This document shows positions 42,547 through 51,667 of a stretch of DNA of 64,000 bases, piece after piece (position 1 is the stretch's first letter; the number at the start of each line of letters is the position of its first letter). The notes under the pieces were generated by a model. That model saw only the letters and a program-made list of their open reading frames with translations. It was not told the origin of the DNA and ran no database searches. Made by a program: the position numbers and the translations under genes. This stretch comes from an uncultured Ruminococcus sp. (GTDB lineage Bacteria > Bacillota > Clostridia > Oscillospirales > Ruminococcaceae), in contig CAKSMF010000005.1 in NCBI GenBank assembly GCA_934474025.1, positions 155,867 through 219,866 on the forward strand, given 5' to 3'.

Positions 42547-43869
42547 GTGTTTCAGACCCTGAAAAAGGCTTGGGGAGTTCCGGAAATCCGTAAAAAACTC
42601 CTTTACACATTACTCATGATTATAATATTCAGATTCGGAAGTGCTGTTACTGTACCTTTTCTTAATCCGGAAGTAGTAAGCTCTTGGGTTAAGCTTAATA
42701 CTGAAGGTACTGGTAACTTCCTTGAATATCTGAACACAATGACAGGTGGCGGTCTTTCAAAGGCTACTATATTCTCCCTGTCGATTACCCCGTTTATTAA
42801 TGCGTCGATTATAATGCAACTATTAACCTATGCTCTGCCTCCTCTTGAACGTCTACGTGATGAGGGTGAGGAAGGACGAAAGAAAATTGAAAAAATAACG
42901 TCATTTGTATCAATGGGACTTGCGGTATTCATGTCGTTTGCTTACTATGTAACGCTTAAACGTATGAATGTTGACGGTGTAAATGCTGTCAAGTATACTG
43001 ACGGTTGGCAGATGTATTTTTCAGCCGCAGTAATAATTGCCTGTTTTGTTGCCGGTTCTTTACTGGTAGTATGGATGGGTAACCGTGTAAGTGAAAGCGG
43101 TATAGGTAACGGTATTTCAATTATCCTTTTTGCTGGTATAGCTGCGAGATTTCCAACCGACGCAGGACTTCTTGTAAGACTTACAAAGCAAGAACCAAGC
43201 AAGTATTTATTCGTAACAATCGGCTACCTTGTATTTGTTATTTTTGAAATCGGTTTTGTTGTATTCATGAATGAAGCTGAAAGAAGAATTCCGATACAGT
43301 ATGCTAAACGTGTTGTTGGCAGAAAACAGTACGGCGGTCAAAAGTCACATATTCCGATAAAGATTTGTATGAGTGGTGTTATGCCAATCATCTTTGCAAT
43401 GTCATTTATGTCACTTCCGGCTACAATACAGCTTTTCAAGCCAGTAACTAAGACAAGTGGTTTCTACTATCATTTCTGTCATTTCTTTAGCACAAGAAGT
43501 TGGTCTTACGCAATAATATACTTCCTGCTTATTATTGCATTTAACTATTTCTATGTATCAATTCAGTATAATCCTGTCGAAATGGCTAATAACCTCAGAC
43601 AGAGCAACGGCGGTATTCCTGGTATAAGACCTGGTAAACCTACTGCCGATTACATTCAGAAAGTTCTTTCTAAGATTACACTTGTTGGTGCATTCTTCTT
43701 AGGAGTTATCGCTGTAATTCCAATATTCATATCCATTGCTGATTCACAGCTTGCAACACTTTCAATGGGCGGAACAACAGTTCTTATTGCTGTAAGCGTT
43801 GCACTTGAAACAACACGTACACTTGAATCTCATATGATGATGCGTCATCATAAAGGATTTTTAAAGTAA
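42547..43869 (+). CDS. secY: Preprotein translocase subunit SecY
   Basis: SecY is the protein-conducting channel. The 440-residue protein has ten predicted spans; the N-terminal MFQTLKKAWGVPEIRKKLLYTLLMI, the plug region, YAKRVVGRKQYGGQKSHIPIK and the C-terminal ESHMMMRHHKGFLK are standard. The GTG start at 42547 lies 2 bases after rplO with the site GAGGTG inside rplO. The SecY-adk-map order is typical. Confidence 0.97.
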   Translation: MFQTLKKAWGVPEIRKKLLYTLLMIIIFRFGSAVTVPFLNPEVVSSWVKLNTEGTGNFLEYLNTMTGGGLSKATIFSLSITPFINASIIMQLLTYALPPLERLRDEGEEGRKKIEKITSFVSMGLAVFMSFAYYVTLKRMNVDGVNAVKYTDGWQMYFSAAVIIACFVAGSLLVVWMGNRVSESGIGNGISIILFAGIAARFPTDAGLLVRLTKQEPSKYLFVTIGYLVFVIFEIGFVVFMNEAERRIPIQYAKRVVGRKQYGGQKSHIPIKICMSGVMPIIFAMSFMSLPATIQLFKPVTKTSGFYYHFCHFFSTRSWSYAIIYFLLIIAFNYFYVSIQYNPVEMANNLRQSNGGIPGIRPGKPTADYIQKVLSKITLVGAFFLGVIAVIPIFISIADSQLATLSMGGTTVLIAVSVALETTRTLESHMMMRHHKGFLK

Positions 43870-43884
43870 GGAGGAGCTGAACTT

Positions 43885-44520
43885 ATGAATCTTATCTTTT
43901 TAGGTGCACCCGGTGCAGGTAAAGGTACTCAGGCAGAAGTTGTTTCTGATGCTTTGAATATCCCACAGATTTCTACAGGCAATATTCTTCGTGAGGCTGC
44001 TAAAAACGGTACAGAATACGGTCTTAAAGCTAAAGCTGCTATGGACGCTGGTGCTCTCGTTTCTGATGATATTGTAATTGGTATCCTAAAAGAGAGAATA
44101 GCTGAAGACGACTGTAAGAACGGCTTTATCCTTGACGGTTTTCCAAGAACAGTTCCGCAGGCAGAAGCTCTTGACGCTATGGGAATTAAGATTGACAAGG
44201 TTATTGAAATCCATGTTCCTGATGAAACAATCAAACAGAGAGTTTCAGGCAGAAGAGTGTGTCAGGGTTGCGGTGCATCATATCACATTCAGTATAAACC
44301 ATCAAAGGTTGAGGGCATTTGTGATAAGTGCGGTGACAAAACTATCGTTCGTAAGGACGACCAACCAGAAGTTGTTTTGGACAGACTTGCAACATATCAC
44401 GAAAAAACTGCTCCCCTTAAAGATTATTACGAGAAGCAGGGCAAGCTTCAGACTGTTATTGGTCAGGAAGAAGTTGCCGATACTTCAAAATTGACTCTTG
44501 CAGCCGTAGGAGTTAACTGA
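43885..44520 (+). CDS. adk: Adenylate kinase
   Basis: Adk interconverts AMP, ADP and ATP. The 211-residue protein has the P-loop GAPGAGKGTQAE (about 7-18), FILDGFPRTVPQAE, and a zinc-binding lid with CQGC and CDKC pairs, the Gram-positive long form. Its stop overlaps the map start (TGATG). Confidence 0.97.
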   Translation: MNLIFLGAPGAGKGTQAEVVSDALNIPQISTGNILREAAKNGTEYGLKAKAAMDAGALVSDDIVIGILKERIAEDDCKNGFILDGFPRTVPQAEALDAMGIKIDKVIEIHVPDETIKQRVSGRRVCQGCGASYHIQYKPSKVEGICDKCGDKTIVRKDDQPEVVLDRLATYHEKTAPLKDYYEKQGKLQTVIGQEEVADTSKLTLAAVGVN

Positions 44521-45272
44521 TGAGTATTACTATTAAGTCAAAATCTGAATTAGCTATAATGCGTGAAGCCGGAAAAATTACCGGCGGCGCATTACGCTAT
44601 GCAGGTGAAAAATTAAGACCAGGTATGACTACGCTTGATGTTGATAAGCTGATTGGCAGTTATTTCGCTAAGCATGGCTGTAAATCCTGTTTCAAAGGTT
44701 TGTACGGTTTTCCGGCAAACGCTTGTGTTTCGGTTAATGATGAAGTAATTCACGGCATACCGAAAGCAAATCGCAGACTGGAAGAGGGCGACATAGTAAG
44801 CATTGATACCGGTGCAGCTTACAAAGGTTTCAATGGTGACAGTTGTTGGACTTTCCCTGTCGGCAAAATTTCTGATGAAGCAAAGGCATTGCTTGAGGTT
44901 ACAGAGCAGTCACTTTATGAAGGTATTGCTCAGGCTCAGGTTGGCGCAAGAGTCGGAGATATTTCTCATGCTGTAGAAGTCTATTGTGCTTCACGAGGCT
45001 ACGGAATCGTAAGAAATTACTGCGGCCACGGTATAGGCAGGGAGGTTCACGAATCCCCCGAAGTGCCGAACTGGGGACGTGCTGGTCACGGTCCGAGACT
45101 CGTTGCCGGAATGACTATTTGCATTGAACCTATGATTAATGTCAAGGGCGATGATGTAAAAGTTATGAAGGACGGTTGGACCGTCAAAACTGTAAGCGGT
45201 TCATTATCGGCTCACTTTGAACACGCAATCGCAATAACTCCTGACGGTCCCGTCATTCTGACAGCACCCTGA
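44520..45272 (+). CDS. map: Methionine aminopeptidase, type I
   Basis: Map removes the N-terminal methionine of nascent proteins. The 250-residue protein carries the five metal ligands within CVSVNDEVIHGIP, DIVSIDTGA, NYCGHGIGREVHE, TICIEPM and HFEHAI. It is coupled to adk by a one-base overlap. Confidence 0.96.
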   Translation: MSITIKSKSELAIMREAGKITGGALRYAGEKLRPGMTTLDVDKLIGSYFAKHGCKSCFKGLYGFPANACVSVNDEVIHGIPKANRRLEEGDIVSIDTGAAYKGFNGDSCWTFPVGKISDEAKALLEVTEQSLYEGIAQAQVGARVGDISHAVEVYCASRGYGIVRNYCGHGIGREVHESPEVPNWGRAGHGPRLVAGMTICIEPMINVKGDDVKVMKDGWTVKTVSGSLSAHFEHAIAITPDGPVILTAP

Positions 45273-45287
45273 CGGAGGGAAACCATT

Positions 45288-45533
45288 GTGAAGTTAAGCA
45301 AAGGCTCAGTTGTAAGGGCTACCGCCGGAAAAGACAGTGGTAAATTATTCGCTGTGACCGATATTCAGGGCGGATATTGCTTTATTGCAAACGGCAAAAG
45401 CCGTAAGCTTGCCTCGCACAAGAGGAAAAATTTAAAGCATATATGCCCGACAGACAGTATGATAAATCTGAACGATAATATAACTGATAAAAAACTCAGA
45501 ACTCTGCTTAGACAACTTGCAGAAAATGAGTAA
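45288..45533 (+). CDS. KOW-domain RNA-binding protein (L14e-like)
   Basis: The 81-residue protein has a KOW-like fold: MKLSKGSVVRATAGKDSGKLFAVTDI, a basic SRKLASHKRKNLKHI middle and a helical end DKKLRTLLRQLAENE. Small KOW proteins of this kind lie between map and infA in many Clostridia and are presumed ribosome-linked. The GTG at 45288 follows GGAGGG. Exact role unknown. Confidence 0.85.
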   Translation: MKLSKGSVVRATAGKDSGKLFAVTDIQGGYCFIANGKSRKLASHKRKNLKHICPTDSMINLNDNITDKKLRTLLRQLAENE

Positions 45534-45546
45534 AGGAGGTTATGAG

Positions 45547-45765
45547 GTGTCAAAAGAAGATGTAATCGAGGTTGAGGGCGTTGTAACAGATGCTCTTCCT
45601 AACGCAATGTTTAAGGTTCAGCTTGAAAACGGTCATGAGGTTCTTGCTCATGTTTCCGGAAAGCTCAGAATGAATTATATCAGAATCGTGCCGGGTGACA
45701 AGGTGAAACTTGAAATGTCACCATATGACTTGTCAAAAGGTCGTATTACCTGGCGTGTAAAGTAA
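45547..45765 (+). CDS. infA: Translation initiation factor IF-1
   Basis: IF-1 occupies the A site during initiation. The 72-residue OB-fold protein reads EDVIEVEGVVTDALPNAMFKVQLENGHEVLAHVSGK with the usual GKLRMNYIRIVPGDKV. The GTG at 45547 follows AAAGGAGG by 6 bases; a frame open from 45517 overlaps the KOW gene and would add a foreign extension. Confidence 0.96.
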   Translation: MSKEDVIEVEGVVTDALPNAMFKVQLENGHEVLAHVSGKLRMNYIRIVPGDKVKLEMSPYDLSKGRITWRVK

Positions 45766-45813
45766 TAAAGGATTTTTATTTAAATCCGCTATCCGCTAAA
45801 GGAGGTATTTTCA

Positions 45814-45927
45814 ATGAAAGTCAGACCTTCAGTAAAACCTATTTGCGAAAAGTGCAAGGTTATTAAACGTAAAGGCAGAATTATGGTAATCTGCGAAAAC
45901 CCTAAGCATAAGCAGCGTCAGGGTTAA
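45814..45927 (+). CDS. rpmJ: 50S ribosomal protein L36
   Basis: The 37-residue protein MKVRPSVKPICEKCKVIKRKG..., with zinc ligands C11, C14, C27 and H32, is the zinc-type L36. It sits between infA and rpsM as usual. AAAGGAGG precedes the ATG. Confidence 0.96.
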   Translation: MKVRPSVKPICEKCKVIKRKGRIMVICENPKHKQRQG

Positions 45928-45964
45928 TCCCCTGAACGCATTATTTGGAGGTGCAAATAAATTT

Positions 45965-46333
45965 ATGGCAAGAATAGCTGGTGTTGACCTTCCTAAAAAT
46001 AAGAGAATCGAAATTGGTTTAACTTATATCTACGGAATCGGTCGTCAGACTGCAACAGACATACTCAGCAAGACAGGTGTTAACCCTGATGTTAGAGTTA
46101 AAGACCTCGCTGAAGAAGATGTTGCTAAGCTTCGTGACTATATTGGTGCTAACTACACTGTTGAGGGTGACCTCAGACGTGAAGTTGCTCTCAATATCAA
46201 GAGACTCGTTGAAATTGGCTGTTACAGAGGTGTTCGTCACAGAAAGGGTCTGCCTGTAAGAGGTCAGAGAACTAAGACAAACGCAAGAACTCGTAAGGGT
46301 CCTGTAAAGACAATCGCTAACAAGAAAAAGTAA
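45965..46333 (+). CDS. rpsM: 30S ribosomal protein S13
   Basis: S13 binds the top of 16S rRNA and contacts P-site tRNA. The 122-residue protein starts MARIAGVDLPKNKRIEIGLTYIYGIG and ends with the basic RGQRTKTNARTRKGP tail. Standard context. Confidence 0.97.
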   Translation: MARIAGVDLPKNKRIEIGLTYIYGIGRQTATDILSKTGVNPDVRVKDLAEEDVAKLRDYIGANYTVEGDLRREVALNIKRLVEIGCYRGVRHRKGLPVRGQRTKTNARTRKGPVKTIANKKK

Positions 46334-46347
46334 GGAGGTTATGAGCT

Positions 46348-46752
46348 TTGGCACAGCAGAAGGGTAAAAAGGTTTCTACAATCAGAAGACGTAGAGAACG
46401 TAAGAACATCGAAAGTGGCGCAGTTCATATTCAGTCCACTTTCAATAATACAATCGTAACTATCACCGATACAGCCGGCAATGCTATTTCTTGGGCAAGT
46501 GCTGGTGAACTCGGTTTCAGAGGTTCTAAAAAGTCCACACCATTTGCTGCTCAGACAGCAGCAGAAACAGCTGCTAAGGCTGCTATGGAACACGGTCTTA
46601 AAAACGTTGAAGTTTACGTTAAAGGACCTGGTGCAGGACGTGAAGCTGCTATCAGAGCACTTCAGACAGTTGGTCTTGAAGTAAAGATGATTAAAGACGT
46701 TACTCCAATTCCACACAATGGTTGTCGTCCTCCAAAGAGAAGACGTGTCTAA
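46348..46752 (+). CDS. rpsK: 30S ribosomal protein S11
   Basis: S11 lies in the platform beside the Shine-Dalgarno helix. The 134-residue protein has HIQSTFNNTIVTITDTAGNAISWASAG and the C-terminal TPIPHNGCRPPKRRRV. The TTG start at 46348 follows AAGGAGG by 9 bases. Confidence 0.96.
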   Translation: MAQQKGKKVSTIRRRRERKNIESGAVHIQSTFNNTIVTITDTAGNAISWASAGELGFRGSKKSTPFAAQTAAETAAKAAMEHGLKNVEVYVKGPGAGREAAIRALQTVGLEVKMIKDVTPIPHNGCRPPKRRRV

Positions 46753-46774
46753 TTTTACAGGAGGTGTTTAAAAA

Positions 46775-47374
46775 ATGGCAGTACAGAAAGAACCTATTCT
46801 TAAAAGATGCAGATATCTGGGCATTAGTCCAGCAGTAATGGGCGTTTCAAAGAAGGAATCTATCCGTTTTAAGAACGCTAACAACAGAAAGAAGATTTCT
46901 GAATATGGTCTTCAGCTTAAAGAAAAGCAGAAGCTCAAGTTCATCTATGGCGTACTTGAAAAGCAGTTTGAACACTACTTTGAAATCGCTTCAAAGATGG
47001 AAGGCAAAACTGGTGACAACCTCATCACTTGTCTTGAATCAAGACTTGACAGTGTTGTATTCAGAATGGGTCTTGCTCTTACAAGACGTGAAGCAAGACA
47101 GCTTGTTGTTCACAATCACTATACAGTAAATGGCAAGAAGGTAAACATTCCTTCATACAGAGTAAAGGTTGGCGATGTTATCGCTCTCCGTGAAAAAGAC
47201 AGAACTTCTGAAAAGTTCAAGGCTACAGTAGAGGAAACTAAGGACAGACTCGTTCCTATTTGGCTCGACGCTAAGAAAGATGATTTCTCAGCAACTGTAA
47301 ATCGCCTCCCCTCAGCTGAGGATATTGACTACGAGGTTGCTACACACCTCATCGTCGAGTTGTACTCCAAGTAA
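46775..47374 (+). CDS. rpsD: 30S ribosomal protein S4
   Basis: S4 nucleates 30S assembly and regulates the alpha operon in some bacteria. The 199-residue protein has the S4 domain LESRLDSVVFRMGLALTRREARQLVVHNHYTVNGK. The N-terminal region has only one cysteine pair-like site (CRY), so it is not the four-cysteine zinc form. Confidence 0.97.
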   Translation: MAVQKEPILKRCRYLGISPAVMGVSKKESIRFKNANNRKKISEYGLQLKEKQKLKFIYGVLEKQFEHYFEIASKMEGKTGDNLITCLESRLDSVVFRMGLALTRREARQLVVHNHYTVNGKKVNIPSYRVKVGDVIALREKDRTSEKFKATVEETKDRLVPIWLDAKKDDFSATVNRLPSAEDIDYEVATHLIVELYSK

Positions 47375-47439
47375 TATTCATATTGCTTGATATTATTACA
47401 ACTTGTAACTAACAGTTATTGCGAAATAGGAGGGTTTTT

Positions 47440-48405
47440 ATGCTGGAGAAAATCAATAAGCCTGATATAGAAATTGTTGAGCTTAAAAGTGACGGCAAAT
47501 ACGGCAAATTCGTTTTAGCACCGCTGGAGCGTGGATACGGTATAACACTTGGAAACAGTCTCAGACGTGTGCTGCTCTCCTCACTTCCGGGTGTGGCTGT
47601 AACTTCTGTAAAGCTTTCGGGCAAGAACGGTACGGTTCACCATGAATTGTCAACTATTCCGGGCGTTAAGGAAGACGTTACGGAAATAATCCTCAGTATC
47701 AAGGGACTTACAGCTAAACTTCACGGTGAAGGTCCTAAAACAGTGTACATTGAAGCAGAGGGTGAATGCGAAATTACAGCCAGTGATATAAAGGCTGATT
47801 CTGAGGTTGATATTCTCGACCCAGGTATGCATATTGCTACTCTTGGAAAAGATGCTAAGCTTTATATGGAAATTACTATCGACAGGGGCAGAGGATATGT
47901 TTCTGCTGAAAGAAATAAGAAACAAATCAATATGCCTGTTGATGTAATTGCTGTAGACAGCATCTATACCCCTGTTCTTAAAGTGAATTACACGGTTGAA
48001 GATACCAGACTTGGTCAGGTTACAGACTATGATAAACTCACTATGGAAGTTTGGACAGATGGCACTATTTCCGCTAAGGAAGCACTGTCACAGGCTGCAA
48101 ATCTTCTCAATGAACATCTTAAACTGTTTGTTGACCTTTCTGAAGAAGCAGGAATCACTGAGGTTCTTGTTACACCTGATGAAAAGGGCAGAGAAAAAGT
48201 TCTTGAAATGACTATTGAGGATCTTGATTTGTCAGTACGTTCATTCAATTGCTTGAAGCGTGCTGGTATAAATACCGTAGACGACTTGATTAACAAGTCT
48301 GAGGAAGAAATGATGAAGGTTAGAAACCTTGGAAAGAAATCTTTTGATGAGGTTAAGGAAAAGCTCCAGTCACTTGGCTTTGACCTTTCCTCAGAAGAAG
48401 AATAA
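47440..48405 (+). CDS. rpoA: RNA polymerase subunit alpha
   Basis: The 321-residue alpha subunit has the N-terminal dimerisation domain (LAPLERGYGITLGNSLRRVLLSSLPG) and a C-terminal domain with DLDLSVRSFNCLKRAGINTVDDL and a VRNLGKKSFDEVKEKL helix for DNA and activator contacts. ATG 47440 follows AGGAGGG; an in-frame codon at 47419 lies before that site. Confidence 0.97.
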   Translation: MLEKINKPDIEIVELKSDGKYGKFVLAPLERGYGITLGNSLRRVLLSSLPGVAVTSVKLSGKNGTVHHELSTIPGVKEDVTEIILSIKGLTAKLHGEGPKTVYIEAEGECEITASDIKADSEVDILDPGMHIATLGKDAKLYMEITIDRGRGYVSAERNKKQINMPVDVIAVDSIYTPVLKVNYTVEDTRLGQVTDYDKLTMEVWTDGTISAKEALSQAANLLNEHLKLFVDLSEEAGITEVLVTPDEKGREKVLEMTIEDLDLSVRSFNCLKRAGINTVDDLINKSEEEMMKVRNLGKKSFDEVKEKLQSLGFDLSSEEE

Positions 48406-48453
48406 AACCCATAAAATGTGCGTCTATGCACTGTATGAAAAGGAGTGAATTAC

Positions 48454-48795
48454 ATGCCGGGTACAAGAAAGCTGGGCAGAACATCTGACCATAGAAAAGC
48501 AATGCTCAGAGGCATGGTAACTTTCCTTCTTGAAAACGGTCAGATTGAAACAACCGTTACAAGAGCTAAGGAAGTTCGTGCTGTAGCAGAAAAGATGATT
48601 ACTATCGGTAAAAATAATGATCTGCACTCCAAGCGTCAGGTATTCGCATACGTAACAAAGGAATCCGTTGCAAAGAAGCTTTTCGATGAGATTTCCCCTA
48701 AGTATGCAGACAAAAACGGCGGTTATACACAGATTGTAAAAATCGGACCTCGTCGTGGTGACGCTGCTGAAATGGCTATTATCAAGCTCGTTTAA
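48454..48795 (+). CDS. rplQ: 50S ribosomal protein L17
   Basis: L17 lies near the tunnel exit. The 113-residue protein starts MPGTRKLGRTSDHRKAMLRGMVTFL and ends AAEMAIIKLV. ATG 48454 follows AAAGGAG by 8 bases; GTG at 48445 overlaps that site. Last gene of the ribosomal cluster, followed by a strong terminator. Confidence 0.97.
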   Translation: MPGTRKLGRTSDHRKAMLRGMVTFLLENGQIETTVTRAKEVRAVAEKMITIGKNNDLHSKRQVFAYVTKESVAKKLFDEISPKYADKNGGYTQIVKIGPRRGDAAEMAIIKLV

Positions 48796-48810
48796 TTAGC
48801 AGATATAATA

Positions 48811-48846
48811 AAGCCGTTCTCCAATATCGGAGAGCGGTTTTTTTAT
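48811..48846 (+). terminator. Terminator after rplQ
   Basis: AAGCCGTTCTCC (48811-48822) pairs with GGAGAGCGGTTT (48829-48840), 12 bp including two G-U pairs, followed by T-rich sequence. It ends the ribosomal transcript. Confidence 0.92.
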
Positions 48847-48857
48847 TTATTAGAAAA

Positions 48858-49355
48858 TTAATCACCTGTTTTGACGAAACCTTTTGATTTTTCAGGATAA
48901 ATATTTTCAATAAATCTGTATAATTGCATAAGTTTTATGTTATCAGAACTTCCGTTAATGCTGTTTTCAATATCTTCTGTTTTAAGCTTGTCATTAAGTT
49001 TAAATTCATAGTCTTTAATCTTGAAAACTAATTCAAAATAGCGAAAATAGCCGTATCGTGTGCGTTCAGAAACTATTGTGTAGTGTATTGAGTTCAAGTC
49101 TTTGAAATTGACTGTATAGTTAATCCATAGCCATTTCCAGTGTAGTTTTTCTGTATCGTATTCAACAGTGGTTTTTCTGGAATCCATATAAAAGGCAATT
49201 CCTATAATAAATAATAGAAGTCCGAGCGACAGCAACAATGAAGACTTAGGTATAATATAACACACGGAAAATGTAAAAATAATCCATAAAAATACAGAGG
49301 CTATTGCTACTTGTTTCATAAAGTTAGGTGTATGGTTTACTTGTATTTTATTCAT
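48858..49355 (-). CDS. Small membrane protein, unknown function
   Basis: The 165-residue protein has two closely spaced membrane helices (about 18-36 and 39-56), then a hydrophilic domain of about 100 residues that alternates strands (TVEYDTEKLHWKWLWI, YFELVFKIKDYEFKL), a PH-like YdbT/YokE arrangement. That resemblance is tentative. It has its own promoter and a strong AAAGGAGG site. No neighbour suggests a role. Confidence 0.75.
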   Translation of the reverse strand: MNKIQVNHTPNFMKQVAIASVFLWIIFTFSVCYIIPKSSLLLSLGLLLFIIGIAFYMDSRKTTVEYDTEKLHWKWLWINYTVNFKDLNSIHYTIVSERTRYGYFRYFELVFKIKDYEFKLNDKLKTEDIENSINGSSDNIKLMQLYRFIENIYPEKSKGFVKTGD

Positions 49356-49375
49356 ATTTTCCTCCTTTTTGTTAT

Positions 49376-49404
49376 ATTATAGCAATATATCCGTATAAAG
49401 TCAA
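49376..49404 (-). promoter_or_regulatory. Promoter of the small membrane protein gene
   Basis: On the minus strand TTGACT (49404-49399), 17 bases, TATAAT (49381-49376). The -35 box directly follows the T-run of the groEL terminator. Confidence 0.85.
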
Positions 49405-49436
49405 TAAAAAAACGCCCTGATTATTCAGGACGTTTT
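49405..49436 (-). terminator. Terminator after groEL
   Basis: On the minus strand AACGTCCTGA pairs with TCAGGGCGTT (49434-49411) followed by TTTTTTT. Confidence 0.9.
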
Positions 49437-49451
49437 CTGTTATATTTATAA

Positions 49452-51074
49452 TTAATACATACCGCCTGCTGGCATTGCTGGAGCTGGTGGAACGTCTTCC
49501 TTGATATCTGCAACAAGGCTTTCAGTTGTAAGAACCATTGATGCAACAGATGCAGCATTCTGTAAAGCACTTCTTGTAACTTTAGTCGGGTCAACGATAC
49601 CTGCTGGAATCATATCGCAGTAAACTTCATTGTAAGCATCGAAACCATAACCAACCTTACGTGAACGTCTGATTTTATCAACGATTATGCTACCTTCAAG
49701 ACCAGCATTTTCAGCAATCTGACGTACAGGAGCTTCAAGAGCCTTGAGAATGATTTTAGCACCAGTTTTTTCGTCACCGTCAAGTGATGAAAGAATCTTT
49801 TCAACAGCCGGAATAGCATTGATATAAGCTGTACCACCGCCTGCAACGATACCTTCTTCAACTGCTGCCTTTGTAGCTGCTAAAGCGTCTTCAATACGGA
49901 GTTTCTTTTCTTTCATTTCGATTTCAGTAGCAGCACCAACCTTGATAACTGCAACACCGCCTGCAAGTTTAGCAAGTCTTTCCTGAAGTTTTTCTCTGTC
50001 GAAATCAGATGTAGTTGTTTCGATAGCAGAACGAATCTGATGAACTCTTGACTTAATAGCTTCCTTATCGCCAGCACCATCAACAATGATTGTATTTTCT
50101 TTCTGAATTACAATCTGTTTAGCCTGACCAAGCTGACTAATCTGTGTATCAGCGAGTTCAAGACCAAGTTCAGAAGTAATAACTTCACCGCCTGTAAGGA
50201 TAGCGATATCTTTAAGCATTTCCTTACGTCTGTCGCCGAATCCAGGAGCTTTTACGCCTGCAACCTTGAAAGTGCCACGGAGGTTATTAAGAATAATTGT
50301 TGTAAGAGCTTCGCCTTCGATGTCTTCAGCAATGATAACAAGCTTTCTGCCCATTTTAACAATCTGTTCGAGAAGTGGGAGAATTTCCTGAATTGAAGAA
50401 ATCTTCTTATCAGTGATAAGAACAAAAGCGTCATCATAAACAGCTTCCATTTTATCTGTATCAGTTACCATGTAAGGTGAAATGTAACCTCTGTCAAACT
50501 GCATACCTTCTACAACTTCGCTGTAAGTTTCAGCAGTTTTGCTTTCTTCGAGAGTGATAACACCGTCAGAAGTAACTTTTTCCATAGCTTCTGCAATAAG
50601 CTTACCTACATTTTCGTCAGCAGAGGAAACTGTACCAACTCTTGCAATATCGTCACTGCCGGAAACTTCCTTAGAATTGTCTGTAATAGATTTTACAGCA
50701 GTATCTACAGCTTTAGCGATACCCTTTTTAAGAATCATAGGATTAGCACCGGCTGCTATGTTCTTCATACCTTCACGGATAATTGTCTGTGCGAGAAGTG
50801 TAGCAGTTGTTGTACCGTCACCAGCAGCATCATTTGTTTTTGTAGCCACTTCTTTAACGAGCTGAGCACCCATATTTTCAAAAGCGTCTTCAAGTTCGAT
50901 ATCCTTAGCAATTGTAACGCCGTCATTAGTGATAAGAGGTGCACCGAATTTCTTATCAAGAACAACGTTTCTGCCCTTAGGACCCATAGTAATTCTTACT
51001 GTATCAGCAAGTTTGTCTATACCAGTCTGAAGTGCTTTTCTTGCATCTTCGCCATATTTAATATCTTTAGCCAT
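49452..51074 (-). CDS. groL: Chaperonin GroEL (60 kDa)
   Basis: GroEL folds proteins inside a double ring with GroES. The 540-residue protein has the ATP-site motifs TMGPKGRNVVLDKKFGAP and NDAAGDGTTTATLLAQ, and GGAVIKVGA in its variant form AGGVAVIKVGAATE. The C-terminal tail is short, ending MPAGGMY rather than long GGM repeats. It follows groES by 33 bases. AAAGGAG precedes the ATG. Confidence 0.97.
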   Translation of the reverse strand: MAKDIKYGEDARKALQTGIDKLADTVRITMGPKGRNVVLDKKFGAPLITNDGVTIAKDIELEDAFENMGAQLVKEVATKTNDAAGDGTTTATLLAQTIIREGMKNIAAGANPMILKKGIAKAVDTAVKSITDNSKEVSGSDDIARVGTVSSADENVGKLIAEAMEKVTSDGVITLEESKTAETYSEVVEGMQFDRGYISPYMVTDTDKMEAVYDDAFVLITDKKISSIQEILPLLEQIVKMGRKLVIIAEDIEGEALTTIILNNLRGTFKVAGVKAPGFGDRRKEMLKDIAILTGGEVITSELGLELADTQISQLGQAKQIVIQKENTIIVDGAGDKEAIKSRVHQIRSAIETTTSDFDREKLQERLAKLAGGVAVIKVGAATEIEMKEKKLRIEDALAATKAAVEEGIVAGGGTAYINAIPAVEKILSSLDGDEKTGAKIILKALEAPVRQIAENAGLEGSIIVDKIRRSRKVGYGFDAYNEVYCDMIPAGIVDPTKVTRSALQNAASVASMVLTTESLVADIKEDVPPAPAMPAGGMY

Positions 51075-51107
51075 AATATAACACTCCTTTATAAGTTTTG
51101 GTGGAAA

Positions 51108-51380
51108 TTATTCTACAATAGCGAGAATGTCTTCCATTTTAACGATGATGTATTCTTCACCATCAAGCTTTACATTAGTACCAGCGTACTTTGATATAAG
51201 AACCTTATCGCCCTTGGAAACTTCCATAGTAACGTCAGCTGTGCCTGCACCAACTTCAATTACTTCGGCAACCTCTGGTTTTTCTTTAGCTGAACCTGAA
51301 AGAATGATACCACTTTGAGTAGTTTCTTCAGCCTCTGTCATTTTAAGAACAACTCTGTCCTGTAATGGTTTAATAGACAT
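51108..51380 (-). CDS. groS: Co-chaperonin GroES
   Basis: GroES caps GroEL. The 90-residue protein has MSIKPLQDRVVLK, the mobile loop EAEETTQSGIILSGSAKEKP and GDKVLISKYAGTNVKLDGEEYIIV. AGGAGG precedes the ATG. First gene of the pair, with CIRCE upstream. Confidence 0.97.
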   Translation of the reverse strand: MSIKPLQDRVVLKMTEAEETTQSGIILSGSAKEKPEVAEVIEVGAGTADVTMEVSKGDKVLISKYAGTNVKLDGEEYIIVKMEDILAIVE

Positions 51381-51413
51381 AACATATACCTCCTATGATT
51401 AAAAATCTTTAGC

Positions 51414-51472
51414 TTAGCACTCTCTTTCTCTGAGTGCTAATTATATTTTACCATCTTTTCAGAAGAAATCAA
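51414..51472 (-). promoter_or_regulatory. CIRCE operator and promoter of groESL
   Basis: TTAGCACTC (51414-51422), nine bases, GAGTGCTAA (51432-51440) is an exact CIRCE element, the HrcA repressor site. Upstream on the minus strand are TTGATT (51472-51467), a 16-base spacer and TAAAAT (51450-51445). Heat-shock control by HrcA follows from established knowledge of this element. From here to 51600 no other signal is seen. Confidence 0.95.
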
Positions 51473-51602
51473 GAGTATTCGCAAAACTTTCACAAAAAAC
51501 GTTTATATATACAATAAAATCTGTAATTTGTTGAAAAAAATATCATTTTTCTGCAAAGAAATTTTCCATTAAACTGTTTGTATGAAAATTTACCGTAATG
51601 AC

Positions 51603-51631
51603 TTGAAATTTCTGAAAAAGTATGTTATAAT
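51603..51631 (+). promoter_or_regulatory. Promoter of yajC
   Basis: TTGAAA (51603-51608), 17 bases, TATAAT (51626-51631). Confidence 0.85.
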
Positions 51632-51667
51632 ATCCATTATATTCAACGGAACGGAGAGTTTATAATT